Assembly: GCA_008638375.1 (NCBI GenBank)
Contig: CM018051.1
Span: 14,291,969-14,355,968, forward strand
Origin: Nyssa sinensis
Lineage: Eukaryota > Streptophyta > Magnoliopsida > Cornales > Nyssaceae
Reading direction: 5' to 3'
Length of the DNA: 64,000 nucleotides
Part shown: positions 43,181-55,167 of the stretch, piece after piece
Position numbering within the stretch: the stretch's first letter is position 1
How the letters are laid out: every line of letters begins with the position of its first letter
Notes under the pieces: model-generated
Databases searched by the model: none
Told to the model about the DNA's origin: nothing
The model's input: the letters and a program-made list of their open reading frames with translations, nothing else
Made by a program: the position numbers and the translations under genes

Positions 43181-44605
43181 CTATCGGGTGATATGAGCAA
43201 TGAAAGAATCCAACTCCATGCGTGAAACGCCACCTTCTGCCACTGACTGCCTCACAGCGCCACCCAATTCTGCTGCCCTCTTCCTTATCTCATCTCCTTC
43301 CTTCGATGCCATCAATCTTTTCACAGTTTCTTCAACCATTAATGATGTCACCAACTCACCTTGGCGTGCCCAATCCTTGACCACTATGCCAAGTTTGAGC
43401 ACCTTAGTTATAAGCAGAGTGTTCCTCGGCTGGTCAGAATGCATCGGCCAAGCTGCAATTGGCACTCCCATCGTCATGCTCTCCATGCATGAATTCCATC
43501 CACAGTGACTCATGAACCCACCCGTTGATGGGTGACCCAGAATTTCCAATTGTGGTGCCCAATCTCTCACCACCATTCCCTTTCCTTCCACTCTATCTTC
43601 AAACCCTTTTGGCAGTTCAGCTCTTCTCACTTCTCCCTCAAACACATCTGCTTTATCTGCATCTCTCAATACCCAAATGAACTTCTGCTCACTTTTTTCC
43701 AACCCAATAGCCAGCTCTTTGATCTGTTCATCAGATAATGAAGTTGTTGTTCCAAAAGAAACAAATATGACAGAGTTGTGAGCTTGTTTGTCAAGCCACT
43801 CCAAACATTCGTGGCGTTGTTTTGATCTATTATTCTCGGATATTGCTACTGGATTGAATGGCCCGATAGCCCATTGCTTCTTGTTTTTACTCATCTGTTC
43901 TTTTTCAAGCAAGTCAAGATATGGCGTTTCTATCACTTTGCACGCGTTGTATAGATGACCGGAGCTGAACCCGCGGCAATCACGTTGAGAGGCAATAAAA
44001 TCCAATGAATCTGAAGTGAAACAGCTTTCAGAGGATGGAGCGTCTTTCATTATTTCGGCATCAATTGGGTAAGGTTTCCCCGCGCGTTCCCAAATGTACC
44101 AGTAAGTCGCGAACGCAGATGTAGTTTTAAAATCGTAAGCCTCAGCGTTTGGTATTGAAGCGACGTCTTGAACAACTGAAGCCGTTAAAACGTCATGAAT
44201 AACGATAATTCTTCGAGCTATGGCCGAGAAAGCGCGTAGAAGTGTGGCCACGGGCTCCCGAAGGTGCCATGTTGCCTGGAATGACGGTACGAGTTGTGAG
44301 GGGAATTTATTGGAGGAATTGGGGTTTGGAGGAGGAGTGAGAAAAGAAGGGGTTGGAAATTCATGGAAGTGGATGTTGGCAGTGGCGAGAGGGTTCCAAC
44401 CATGGACGCGAAGCCTGGCTTGGCGGTTGTGTGTGGTGGTGCCAACGTAGTGGACAGGTATGTCATAGGAGGAGATGAGGCGAGAGAGTTGGAGGAGCTG
44501 GTTCAGATGGCCTTGTGCTGGTAGAGGAACCATCACCACCACGACTTGAGCTTGTTTTAGGTGACCTTGGTCATGGTTTTGGAGATGATAATAATGGCTG
44601 GCCAT
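43181..44605 (-). CDS. UDP-glycosyltransferase, zeatin O-glucosyltransferase-like (UGT93 type), copy 2
   Basis: 474 residues, no intron, no gap relative to copy 1, and about 85% identical by eye (71 differences). It has the same PLPAQGHLNQL with His33, FVSFGTTTSL, and the 44-residue PSPG box with HCGWNSCMESMTMG and ending HSDQ. Six differences fall in residues 1-105, about 52 in 106-278 and about 13 in 279-474. The variable middle block is in the N-terminal acceptor-binding domain, so the copies may use different acceptors; the sugar-donor domain is nearly unchanged. Reaction as for copy 1, inferred from family. Both genes and their upstream DNA form one tandem duplication. Confidence 0.93.
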   Translation of the reverse strand: MASHYYHLQNHDQGHLKQAQVVVVMVPLPAQGHLNQLLQLSRLISSYDIPVHYVGTTTHNRQARLRVHGWNPLATANIHFHEFPTPSFLTPPPNPNSSNKFPSQLVPSFQATWHLREPVATLLRAFSAIARRIIVIHDVLTASVVQDVASIPNAEAYDFKTTSAFATYWYIWERAGKPYPIDAEIMKDAPSSESCFTSDSLDFIASQRDCRGFSSGHLYNACKVIETPYLDLLEKEQMSKNKKQWAIGPFNPVAISENNRSKQRHECLEWLDKQAHNSVIFVSFGTTTSLSDEQIKELAIGLEKSEQKFIWVLRDADKADVFEGEVRRAELPKGFEDRVEGKGMVVRDWAPQLEILGHPSTGGFMSHCGWNSCMESMTMGVPIAAWPMHSDQPRNTLLITKVLKLGIVVKDWARQGELVTSLMVEETVKRLMASKEGDEIRKRAAELGGAVRQSVAEGGVSRMELDSFIAHITR

Positions 44606-44662
44606 TGATAGGGTTTTAAGTGTATTCTGTAAAGTTTGGATGTTTCAGTGATGTGTTTGGGC

Positions 44663-44669
44663 ATTTATA
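44663..44669 (-). promoter_or_regulatory. Likely TATA box of UGT copy 2
   Basis: On the minus strand TATAAAT in context CTTATAAATGCCC, 58 bases before the ATG, the same place as in copy 1. Confidence 0.6.
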
Positions 44670-45453
44670 AGATAAAAAACTAGGACCTTGTCATTGATAA
44701 CTATGATAAATTTAATGATAATTTGTCGGCTTTTACGTTCAATTATATGTTTGTTTTGATATTTTAAAACCTCAAAATGATATATTATACAAGACACGTA
44801 TATATAGACACACATGCATACATATTACATGTCCATGCTTCACAAGAAACAAATAAAAATTATTATGTTAAGATATGAATGACGCATGTGCATACTACTT
44901 ACATAGAATAAAAGATTGTTTATTAATATATTTAAAATTTTCATAATTAGTGTTTGTTTGATAATAATTTTTAAAAAGTAAAAGAAATAATTTTTTTGAT
45001 TTTTGTTTTTTACTAAGAAAAAAACAAGTATTTTAATAATTATTTTTTATTATTTATTTATTAACATTATTTTTTAAAAATAATGTTGAGATCAACTGCA
45101 GGGTGGTCGTGGTAGGTGGGTCCCAGTCCCAGATCTGGTTTATTAGAAGCCTTTCGAACACCCGGTGATGCAAATTTGATCCAAGTGCAGGTACCAGACC
45201 ACTGGACAACTGATAAATTAAAATATCGTTATTGGATCATTCTCATACAGGGGGGTGTGTGTGCGTGTGTGTGTTGGTTGTGTGAAAAGGTGAATAAAAA
45301 TGGGAAAACACTAATTAAGTTTGGGAAAAAAAGAAAAGCATATTTGCCCAGGAAATTTTACCACATCGCCTTCTTCTTCTAATAAAACAGTTTGTTTTTG
45401 CATGAATTCGCAGAGAGCTGCGCCATCTGATTATAGAAAAGAGTGGACAGATG

Positions 45454-45595
45454 CCAAATTGTAGTGGGATGGTGGTGGGGGCCATAGCAGTGGCGGTGGT
45501 GGCAACGGGGATGACAATGCCAATAGTGGTGGTGGGGTGATGGTAGTGTGGCCGTGGCAATTGTGATGGTGGAACAACGATGGTGGTTGTGCGCC
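45454..45595. repeat. GTG-rich minisatellite-like tract
   Basis: A G/T-rich stretch of irregular GGTGGT, GGTGGCAA and GTGATGGT units. Open frames on the complement (His/Thr/Ala-rich) are products of this repetition. Confidence 0.7.
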
Positions 45596-45829
45596 AATTT
45601 AAATAAATAAAAAAGTAAAAGAATAAATTTAAAATAAAATTATTTTACTTTTACTTAAAAGTATTTTTTTTGCTTTTGGATATTTTAAAATCCATTTTTT
45701 TCTTTACATTTTTTCTTAATTTCTTTATTAAAAAAAAAGTGTGACAATGAAAATACTATCATACTTAATAGAATGAAAAAACTTGGGGTAAGTTATGGAG
45801 GAGAAGATCAGTAGGATAGTACTACCCGG

Positions 45830-46095
45830 TATGCTTGTAAACGAGACGGGTTTGATCCGGCCCAACCTAGATCCGGACCTGTTTACATAAGATTCGGACT
45901 CATTAATAAAATCCGTTAACAAGACCCGATTCGGACCCATTAAAAACTAATTAAATGGGCCGGATATAGATTCGTTGGATAATACCCATTAAAAACTCGA
46001 TCCGCTAAATCATTAGCAAGCACACACACACACACATTTTCTCTCTCTCTAATGCAATATTGAAGTTAGAGTATTTAACATTCTAACAAGGTTAC

Positions 46096-46141
<46 letters not shown>

Positions 46142-46828
46142 TAAACGTTAAAGAGAGAGAGAGAGAGAGAGAGAGACTTAGCGAAGTTATCGTCTTCAAC
46201 CTTTTAGCACAGTCTTGTGTTATGAAAATGTTTTGAAAATCACTTTATAAAATTGTTTCGTGAATCTTGTTATCAATACTCGATTCCATTGAATGAACAT
46301 TCTATTAAAAATCATTATAAACATTATTTTATCTAGGATGAGTAATCTTTATTTCATTCTATGACATTTTTATTTTATGTCATTTTTATTATATTTCTTA
46401 TTATATTTAGGAGTAAGAAAACTTTTTGTAAGCCTAAATTCTTAATAAAAATTAAAAAAATTTTAAGTGACAATTATTGTCATTTTACCATTCATCATGT
46501 GTTCGATCGTAAGAACGAAATATACAAATAATAGTGGCTATCACATGAAACAGTTTCAATCAACAATGATATAATTAGAGCCAATAAAATCTTTTATTTG
46601 CAAAGCCAAGTTGGACTACTCCAAATAGAAAATTTTAGTTCATAGTTTTATTTATTTATTTTTCTTGCAAATGGGTCTGGTTTTGGAGTCGGAGACCCGG
46701 ATCTAGGTCCGGGGCTTGTTAAAGCGGGTCTTAGCAGGTCCAAGTCTGGGTCTAGACCCGTTTAAACTTGGCAGGTCTAGGTCTGGATCTTAGAGGGTCT
46801 ACCCATCCTTGGCCCGTTGACAGGCCTA
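45830..46828. mobile_element. hAT-type non-autonomous transposon
   Basis: 999 bases with inverted ends TATGCTTGTAAACGAGACGGG and, on the complement of the right end, TAGGCCTGTCAACGGGCC. It is flanked by 8-base CTACCCGG (45822-45829) and CTACCCAG (46829-46836), seven of eight identical. Subterminal arms are rich in GACCCG and GGTCC motifs. The centre holds (CA)n, (TA)n and (GA)n arrays (46020-46172). No transposase frame. Confidence 0.8.
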
Positions 46829-46836
46829 CTACCCAG

Positions 46837-47559
46837 GGTTACACCCCTGCGATAAAGATGTTGAGGATAAAATTTAAGTATTTTGAGTTTGAATCTCCTC
46901 TTCGCCAATCGTTGGTAGTTAGAGATTAAAATGTGACTCTAACTGTCACGAGAATGAAGACTTAATCCGGTGTGTGTAAGTTGGCCTAAAATATTCCTAA
47001 ACCGTTCCATAAAAAAAAAAAACCAATAGGATAGTTTTAAATTTTCTAAACCCATGCATTTTTTTCGTTATTGCACATATTCATGCAAATTTTAAAAGTG
47101 TATTTTGAAAAAGCATCTTTAATCTAAAAAATTAATTCAAAATAGTCTTTTTGACTTAAAATGAGAAAACATAAAAAAAATAACGAATTTTTATACACTT
47201 AGAACTTTATCTAACAAAAAAAAAAGATGTTTCAATTTAAAATTGTGATTTAAAAGTGGTTTTAAAAATTACATGGGTCAATGAAAAAATTGCATGAATT
47301 TAAAAAATCTAAAAAAAAAAATTGCATGAATGGAATAAAAAATTCAGACAAATGGTAGTCCTTGTAATTATGAGTGTATTTTGTAGGTAAAGGGAAATAA
47401 TTTTTTTGAAATGAATAGAAATAGTCTTTGCACGTGCAATGACGAGAAGAACAAAGCCGACCAATAGTAAAAAAACAAAAGACTTGCAGTCAAGGGCGTG
47501 CTGGGGACTGCAGCCGAGCACAACAAAAGTTTGGTCTAACAAAACAGGCCAGTTAGGTG
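46837..47559. other. Spacer with no recognised feature
   Basis: AT-rich DNA with several A runs. I see no gene or bounded repeat. Confidence 0.4.
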
Positions 47560-48103
47560 AATTTTAGACAGGTTGAAATTAGATGGAGTTAAAATAGGAT
47601 AAATTTATATTTGATTTATAATTAAATGGGTCCAAATACAAATTAAATCACATACACATCGAGTCAACTCGAATACAATTTGTTATTTTTTTCCTCTAAT
47701 AGAAGAAACATTATTTTTAAATAATCACAATAATTATTTTACTTTGAATCTCTTGAAAATTCAACAAAACACTATTGTTAGAAAAAGTCAAGAATACAAT
47801 TAAAAAATTAACGGGTCGGTTCAGTTTCAGTTTAAAATTCGAGTACACCGAACTAACCCGAGATCCGAACTCTCGCTATTTTTTTTAAAAAAATAATATG
47901 TATATATATGTGAGTATTATATATTATACTGTATATAAATATACACACACACACACATATATATATATATAATATTATGTGTACTGTATATATATACATA
48001 CTGTATTATATATATGTATGTTATATATATATATATATACATACATATATTATATATAATATATTATGTGTACTGTATTATATATATATTATGTGTACTG
48101 TAT

Positions 48104-48135
<32 letters not shown>

Positions 48136-48958
48136 TACTGTATATATATATATTATGTGTACTATATATATATACATACTGTATTATATATATGTATGTT
48201 ATATATATATATATATATACATACATATATTTATATACAGTATAATATATAATACTCACATATATATACATATTATTTTAAAAAAAAAATAGCGAGAGTT
48301 CGGATAATATATGTATGTATATATATATATGTTATGTATGTATGTATATATATATATATGTTATTATATATGTATATATATATTGTATTTTATATATACG
48401 ATATTATGTATATTATGTATTTATATATATATATATGCATTGTATACATATATATATAGTATACTATACATATATGTCATATATATATTTAGATATAGAT
48501 ATATGTACTATGTACATATATCTATATCTAAATATATATATGACATATATGTATAGTATATTATATATATATATATGCCATGTATAATTACATGAAACCA
48601 TTCATTAATATTTTTAAATAATTAAGAGTTTATCAACTTTTACAGTATGAGAGAGTGAATTTTGAGTTTTACCATTACCAAATTATTTATGAAGTACTCT
48701 TTAGTATATGTTTTACTATTTTGTTCTTTCGCAAATAGATATATATATATATATACACACTCTTATACTATTTTGTTATTTTTCATTCTCAACCCGTCAA
48801 ATATTCATATTCAATCAATATTGACGTGCTAAATTGATAAGTTTCTTACTATTTAATCCGTTTATGATTCGCTAATTAAATGAGTTATTCATATTTATTA
48901 ATTAGTAAATGAATTGGGACGAATTAACATATTTGAATAATATTTGTCATTTCTAAAA
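47560..48958 (-). mobile_element. hAT-type repeat with expanded TA arrays, inverted copy 1
   Basis: Its outer and inner parts match the complement of 50976-51986 (for example TCAAGAATACAATTAAAAAAT, CACAATAATTATTTTACTTTG, GCCATGTA and ATTTGAATAATATTTGTCA). The inner end has TTTGTCATTTCTAAA, a decayed form of the GGGGTGGCAAA-type end. The core 47864-48304 is a hairpin: about 78-base arms starting TCCGAACTCTCGCTATT enclose duplicated TA-rich sequence. A second palindrome lies at 48460-48560. Confidence 0.65.
48460..48560. repeat. Perfect 49-bp inverted repeat with 3-base loop
   Basis: Arms 48460-48508 and 48512-48560 are exact complements around TAT. The arms are not pure TA: they include ACTATAC, GTCAT, TTTAGATATAGAT and GTAC. 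Imperfect pairing continues outwards. Confidence 0.92.
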
Positions 48959-50528
48959 TTTACCATTGATTTGAGAGTTTGATTTATGTGATTAATTATT
49001 ATAATTACGCTTTATTTAGGGGACATTACTTGGAATAGTGTGAACCACTCTGTCTATCAAGTGTGAGAATGTGTGAAAATAACGTCAAATATTAAATCTG
49101 TATCTAATTATGAGAATTAATTAGGAATATATGGGGCAAAAGTGGAGCAGACAACTGTACATGAAATCATCCAAGTATGAGGTCCTTGATTTCCGAGATA
49201 TGACATCAAGACTTTGACATTACTTCCACTTTTGTAACCCACCACACCAACAATTCTTCTTACTCTTCTCCGTTTATGTCATTCACAAACTAGGGACATT
49301 TTGAAGGGTGGTGATGGATGATCAGCGATGGTTGGTCTTGGTCATCATTTGAACATTTTGAATTTTTTCTTTATGAGAAATCTCATGGATGCCTTGCGCT
49401 TCAAACAAAATGAAATGTATTACAAAAGAGACATTTTGTATATATTGAAAGATATATTTTTAATATTATAAGAGGACAATTATGAATGTATTATACATTA
49501 TACTTTTGACACATTAAAAAAATATGAATGTTGTTTTAGGCTTTAAGAGAGATTAATTTGGTTCATAACTTTTTTTTGGAGAGTTTTTGTGTATAATCTA
49601 TAGTTTTTGTAAGTCGTTTTTTTTTATTGGACTCTCGCCTAATTTTAACCACTTATATATTAAAAGAATATACTTACTTGGCAAAAATATCATTAATTAA
49701 TATTAAATTTTGAAACTTCTAATTGAATAATAAGAATATAGTTTGTCTCTCCAAAAGTAAATTCCTGATTCCGTCTCTGGATTCAAGTTGTGAAAATAGC
49801 CTATCTACTTGTGAAGGTAATACTGCATACATCTAATCTCTAAATCTCACAATAACAAAAGTCTCGTGCACTAAACTAACTTTTACACTTACGAGAATTG
49901 TGGCTACAAGAACACCGGTAAATTATTAAACTAGAAATCTTATATGTGATAATTACTAGAAGCTCATGTCATCTATTACTTTGCTGTCAAATTAGTATGT
50001 CATGATCATCACTTCAAAAATAACTTTAACTTATACATTAATTCAACAAAATTGCATTCCAACAATGTACTTGATGTGACAGTATCGACTATAAAGTTAG
50101 CAACAAATTAAGAAATGTCTCGTAAGAAAGACAACTCACTAGTTCAGTTTATAACTTAAAAAATCATTAGTGTCTTTACTTGATTGTGCTATGACCAACT
50201 TTATTGTTTGTTTTCATCATCATTTTTCCTATGGCATAAATTAATAGAGTACAAGTATATCAAACATCCAAATGAAAGAAACCAAAATCATATGCCTATA
50301 TCATCCATAAAAATTATTTATGGTGTCATTTCATATATTATATATAGTGGATCATCAGCCAAATAATGCTGAAAGCTCAATCGGATCGATACAGATTGGC
50401 TCTTTCTAGAGAGATTTAATCCTTGTCTCTAACATTTGCTATGATCGATGACGTAGTTTTTGGTTTTTGGCTCTTTTGGAAATGGCCATGCTACTCAAGT
50501 GCTTAATATACACACGCGCGCGCACGCT

Positions 50529-50572
<44 letters not shown>

Positions 50573-50975
50573 ACACTTAAGATCTGAGAAAGGCATCTTT
50601 TACTTTTGTGCATGCGCTAATTTTCTATGAGATAACTTGATTATGATGTTGAACAAAAATTAAATAAATGTCCATTTGCAATATCGGGGCTGTATTATTG
50701 AGACTTAATGGGTCTGGTCAATCCATTAACATAAAGGGTGTAGAATTTAACATTTGAATGTCGTGTTCAGAATAAACCCAAATATTAAATGCTGAGATTC
50801 TTTATTTCTAGGCAACGTTTTTGCAGCTAATAGGAATGAAAATTTAATTCGTTTAAAATTCTGTCATATCACATTCTTAATAAAAAAAGGTTTGGAAAAA
50901 ATTGTGCTCATTTTAATAAGATTTGGGATAAGTTTGGAGTGAATACATCCCGTTTCATTTTTTTTTATATGTGTT
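48959..50975. other. DNA between the inverted hAT-type copies
   Basis: No transposase or other protein-like frame was found, so the inverted arms do not appear to bracket an autonomous element. 49810-49890 looks like a decayed SINE 3' body (ACTGCATACATCTAATCTC ... TCTCGTGCACTAAACTAAC). 50511-50571 is a mixed CA/CG/TA microsatellite. Confidence 0.5.
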
Positions 50976-51986
50976 TAGAGGTGATAAATATTATTCAAAT
51001 CCATCAATCTGTCCTAACTTGTTCACAAATTAAAGGATATAGATAACTCATTTAGTTAGTGGATCATAAATGGGTTGAATATGAGTGTTTGATGGGTTGA
51101 AAATGAAAAATAATAAAATAATATAAGAATATATATATATATATATATATCTATTTGGAAAAGAATAAAATAGTAAAATATATACAATATATAGTCATGA
51201 CAACTAATGGGTATTTCATAAGTAATTTAGTAATTATAAAACTTAAAATTAACTCCCTCTCACTCTAAAAATTAATAAACTCTTAACTATTTAAAAATAT
51301 TAATGAGTACATGGCATATATATATATAGCATAATATATACAATGCATATATACATAATACTATAATACAGTGCATATATATATAATATACATAATATAG
51401 TGTATATATATATATATATAATACACAATATATATACATATACAATATAGTATATATACATACATATATATAATATAGTATGTATATATAACATACATAT
51501 ACATAATATAGTATGAATATATATATTAATACTCACATATATATATATATACATACATATTAATTTTTTTTTTTAAATAGTGAGAGTTCGATTCTCGGGT
51601 TGTTTCGGTTTACTTGAATTTTAAACTGAAACTAAACCGACCCATTAATTTTTTAATTGTATTCTTGACTTTTTTTTAGCAATAGTGTTTTGTTGGATTT
51701 TCAAGAGATCCAAAGTAAAATAATTATTGTAATTATTTAAAAATAATATTTCTTCTATTAAAGTAAAAAAAAATAATAATAACGGATTGAATTCGAGTTG
51801 ACTCGATCTGTATGTGACCCAACTTATTTTCAACCCACCTAAAATCCGCTCAACTAGCCCATTTTGCCAAACTTACTTATTACCCAATCCATTTATAACC
51901 CGTTAACTAAATAAATTAATCATATTTATTGATTAATGCACCGATTGAAACGAGTTAATAGATTTAGCCAATATTTGCCACCCCTA
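50976..51986 (+). mobile_element. hAT-type repeat, inverted copy 2
   Basis: 1011 bases with ends TAGAGGTGATAAATATT and, on the complement of the right end, TAGGGGTGGCAAATATT. The interior runs through TA-rich arrays (51310-51560) and AGTGAGAGTTCGATTCTCG. It matches copy 1 in the opposite orientation along most of its length. No matching 8-base flanks were found. Confidence 0.7.
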
Positions 51987-52247
51987 ACAAAATAAAAGAA
52001 AACGACTTGAATGTGAAGAAGTTTTGGGTGAGTGATGGTGTGGAGCCTACCTCATGTGTTGGGCCGGAATAGCATATGTATTATTGTCTATTAAAAAATA
52101 TAGATAATATGATACACAATAAAATATTATTAAAAATCACATTATCGTATTATTGTATTTATTTTATTCAAAAATCTTTGTTGTGTTGGCATTATAAAAG
52201 AGAACTTGACATACATCATGGCGTTCACGTGAGTTGTTTGTTCATGG

Positions 52248-53071
52248 AGCGAAGGACGGAACCTTTAAGTAGACTACACCGGATTATAACTTATTCTAAA
52301 TTTAAAAATAATAAATTTAAAAAATATAGTAAAATGTTCATAAAATAAAATTTAAATTCTAAAAATTTATGATATATATTTTTTGTTATTTAAAAGATTC
52401 AAAATAGAAACTTTTAATTAAAAAAATCTAATTATTAACTTCCATCTTAATACTATTAAAAAATACTATTGATTAAAATAATTTTTAAGACACATTTTAG
52501 AAAAATAAATACTAAAAAATATAAAATAAAATAAAATTTTTCAATGTAAAAAAAATCATAATATTTATGAAGTGGAATTTTCTTTTTTTAAGCTTTCTAG
52601 ATAAATAAAAAAATTTTATGTTGTTTTTTTGGATTGGATAATTTATTTTATTAACTATTTAGTATTTTTAAAAATATATGTTGAAAGTTGTTTTAATTTA
52701 GTCAGTAATATTTTTTTAACGGTGTTAAGATAAAAGTTAATTGGACTTTTTTGTATTAAATTTTTTTTTGGATCTTTTAGATAGAAAAAATATATTATAA
52801 ACTTGGTTGGAAAAAGTTGTTTTAGGGACTTTTTAGTATTTTTTGCAAAAATTTATGTAAAATTTTGGCCCTATTCAATATAGGCCACCCCATAATTTTG
52901 ACCCAGTCTAGTATTTACCTATCATTTATCTTATTTCTCACCCAAAATTTTGGCCTAACCTAGTTTTTATTCATCTTAATCCCATCATTTCTCTCATTTT
53001 TCACTCTAAAATTTGGCCACTCCAAAAATTTTCTAGCCTCCCTTAATTTTTTTCCTAGTTCCGCCCTTGCT
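52248..53071. mobile_element. Possible MITE with AGCAAGGGCGGAAC ends
   Basis: The left end is AGCGAAGGACGGAACC and the complement of the right end is AGCAAGGGCGGAACTAGG. The interior is very AT-rich and non-coding. No clear target duplication was seen, so the boundaries are provisional. Confidence 0.45.
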
Positions 53072-53230
53072 TGGAGCATCTACAATGTAATGTTAATTTT
53101 TTATGTTAATGTCAAAATTTGACATTGGAACACAAGGGTGGACAAGGATTCTCTCAATTACTTTTTCCTTCAATGTTTTTCATGGGACCTTGGATTCATG
53201 CCATATTACTAGGACTTTGAGTTATATTTG

Positions 53231-54523
53231 TGTTGGCTAATCTGTGTTGACAAAACTGTATGACTTATAATGTGTCCAAATTCGAGTAAGTTTTGTATTC
53301 TCAAGACTTGTGTGATTCAAGCTTCAAAGCTACATCTTCAGATTCTACAATGTTAAGTTCACAATGGTAAGCATGAAGTAAAGGATCAGATATATTGCCA
53401 TAGGATTGGTTTACATGCACACACATCATGCGTTGAAACATGATTTAAAGGATTTATATTTGAAAATGCATCAATGGTATTAATTGAATAATATTTGACT
53501 CAGGGGGTATAAACAATAAAAGGTTATATTATTTTTGGAGTCACTATAATTCAATTAATTCAAACAAACCCATTGTTCCTAGTGCGCTCGAACGAGCATT
53601 TGGTTCGTGCGAACAGAAAAGTAAATTCTAAAGAACTCTAGTTCGATTTCGTTTGAAGGTTCCTACGAACCAAATTGAGTTCACGTGAGATCTCGTTTAC
53701 TCGTTTGAACGAGAGAGTTCGTATGAACGAGAGATTAAACAATGGGGTTTTGTTTGATCTCGTTCAATTATTCATTTGAACTAATGTGCGCAAATCGGTT
53801 TCCTAATTCGTTTCAAATCATGATTTTCTGCATTAAAACCCTACCTAAATAAAGATTTGATTTCCAAAACAAAAGGGACTTTTTGGTTGCTGTAAAAGTA
53901 TATCAAAATATTTTTTCAAAGAGTTTTATTCATGATCATATTGCATCAATAGATCAAGTCCAATGATCAAGAATCCAACAACACAAACAACAACATCATC
54001 ACCATCATGAAAAGTATGAGTCTTTGAGTATTCAACTTCATATAATCGAAAAAGTTCGAGGTTGCGTTGGATTTGCATCTATGATTGGGTGAACCGTTCG
54101 TCTAATCAAATGGTGGAAATCACTAAGAACGCATATGGATATGAGTTTGAGGAAGATTAGATCAATGAACAAGACTTGAGGTATAGAGTCATTGTGTCTA
54201 GTGAGCCTGTAATAGTTTGAAGTTCTACATAGTGATATTGTGCACATCTGGCTTAGTGTCCTAAGGTTTTCTCCATAGAGTGGATTTCGTCTAAAGAGTT
54301 TCCTAGTAGATATCGTGGTGTAAATCTCTTTACTACTTTGCATTGATATATTACTAATTGTGATTGCAAACACGGTAATTATAAGTCACACATAATTGAA
54401 ATGAGAACTCAATCACAACAAAAACTTAAAATTGATCAAGAAAAATGTAAATTGATTACATAAAACTATTCACCTCCCCTTTGGGTCTATCTCATACCAC
54501 CTAGATACATATAAGGCTTTTCA
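53231..54523 (+). repeat. Copia-type LTR, left boundary uncertain
   Basis: The right boundary is set by the primer site that follows. The 3' part has CACCTCCCCTTTGGGTCTA, typical of the end of long copia LTRs. At about 53575-53775 lie several imperfect dyads: CTCGAACGAG, GTTCGTGCGAAC, GGTTCCTACGAACC, CTCGTTTGAACGAG, GTTCGTATGAAC. The start at TGTTGGCTAA (53231) is a guess. Confidence 0.5.
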
Positions 54524-54526
54524 AAT

Positions 54527-54537
54527 TGGTATCAGAG
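54527..54537 (+). other. Copia primer-binding site
   Basis: TGGTATCAGAG, complementary to the 3' end of initiator methionine tRNA, right after the LTR end TTTTCAAAT. Confidence 0.75.
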
Positions 54538-54577
54538 TGGTTATATTAGGTAATAGATTGATCCTATTTTAGTTTAG

Positions 54578-54676
54578 ATGGATAACTTTCGTGAAGGCGG
54601 TTTTGTTACCCATCCTCCACTATTTGACAATTCTAACTATACCTACTAGAAAGCTAGTGTAACACTTGGACTTAAT
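54578..54676 (+). pseudogene. Start of a Copia gag, truncated
   Basis: ATG then DNFREGGFVTHPPLFDNSNYTY, a stop, then KASVTLGLNH. The pattern PPLFDNSNYTYWK is the start of copia gag. It is cut after about 33 codons by the MITE that follows; no continuation was recognised beyond 55167. Confidence 0.7.
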
Positions 54677-55167
54677 CACTAGCAGTTCGTTTGGATAAGT
54701 AGGAGCGAAAGGAAAAGAAAGGAGAGTATTAGTTATGAGGGAAAGAAAATGAGAGGAGAGGAGAGAATAATCCCTCCTTTATGTTTGGATAACTAATGAA
54801 AGGAAAGACTAATATAATCTTTTCATCTTGTTTGGGAATGATAAAGGAGAGAAAGGAAAGGAAAGAATTTATATTATTTTATTATTATACCATTTAGATG
54901 CCTTAGGATAGAGATGTCATTTTTATTTTGACTTTTATAATTTTAAGGGTAATATTGGTATTATTAAAAATTCATTAAATCTTTCTTTCCTTTCCCTCTG
55001 TTTCCTCCCACTTTTGAAGGGATAACAAAATTGTTTAAATAAGGGTTAAGCTCTCTCCTCCCTCTCTCTCAATTTCCTTCCTAATTTTTAAAACAAACAT
55101 GATATAAGCTCTCCTTCCTTCTCCTTTCCTTCCCTTTCTTTCCAATTCCTTCCATCCAAACATAGTG
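54677..55167. mobile_element. MITE inserted in the Copia gag
   Basis: Inverted ends CACTAGCAGTTCGTTTGGAT and, on the complement of the right end, CACTATGTTTGGATGG. Purine-rich (GGAAAGGAAAG) on the left and pyrimidine-rich (CCTTTCCTTCC) on the right, so the arms can pair. CACTA-like ends would give a 3-base duplication, but I could not confirm one. Confidence 0.6.

Larger units (their letters stand above)
40109..45345. repeat. Tandem segmental duplication carrying the two UGT genes
   Basis: Unit 1 is about 40109-42605 and unit 2 about 43181-45345, with gene starts 3072 bases apart. Beyond the coding sequences, the upstream 700-1000 bases still align, for example TTTATTAGAAGCCTTT, GGTGATGCAAATTTGATCCA and GGTTGTGTGAAAAGGTGAAT in both, with indels between. 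Both end near AAAAGAAAAGCATAT. Confidence 0.85.

Noticed and set aside
47977..48587. Tyr/Ile-rich open frames
   Set aside because: They are translations of TA-rich microsatellites and palindromes, with the same pattern on both strands.
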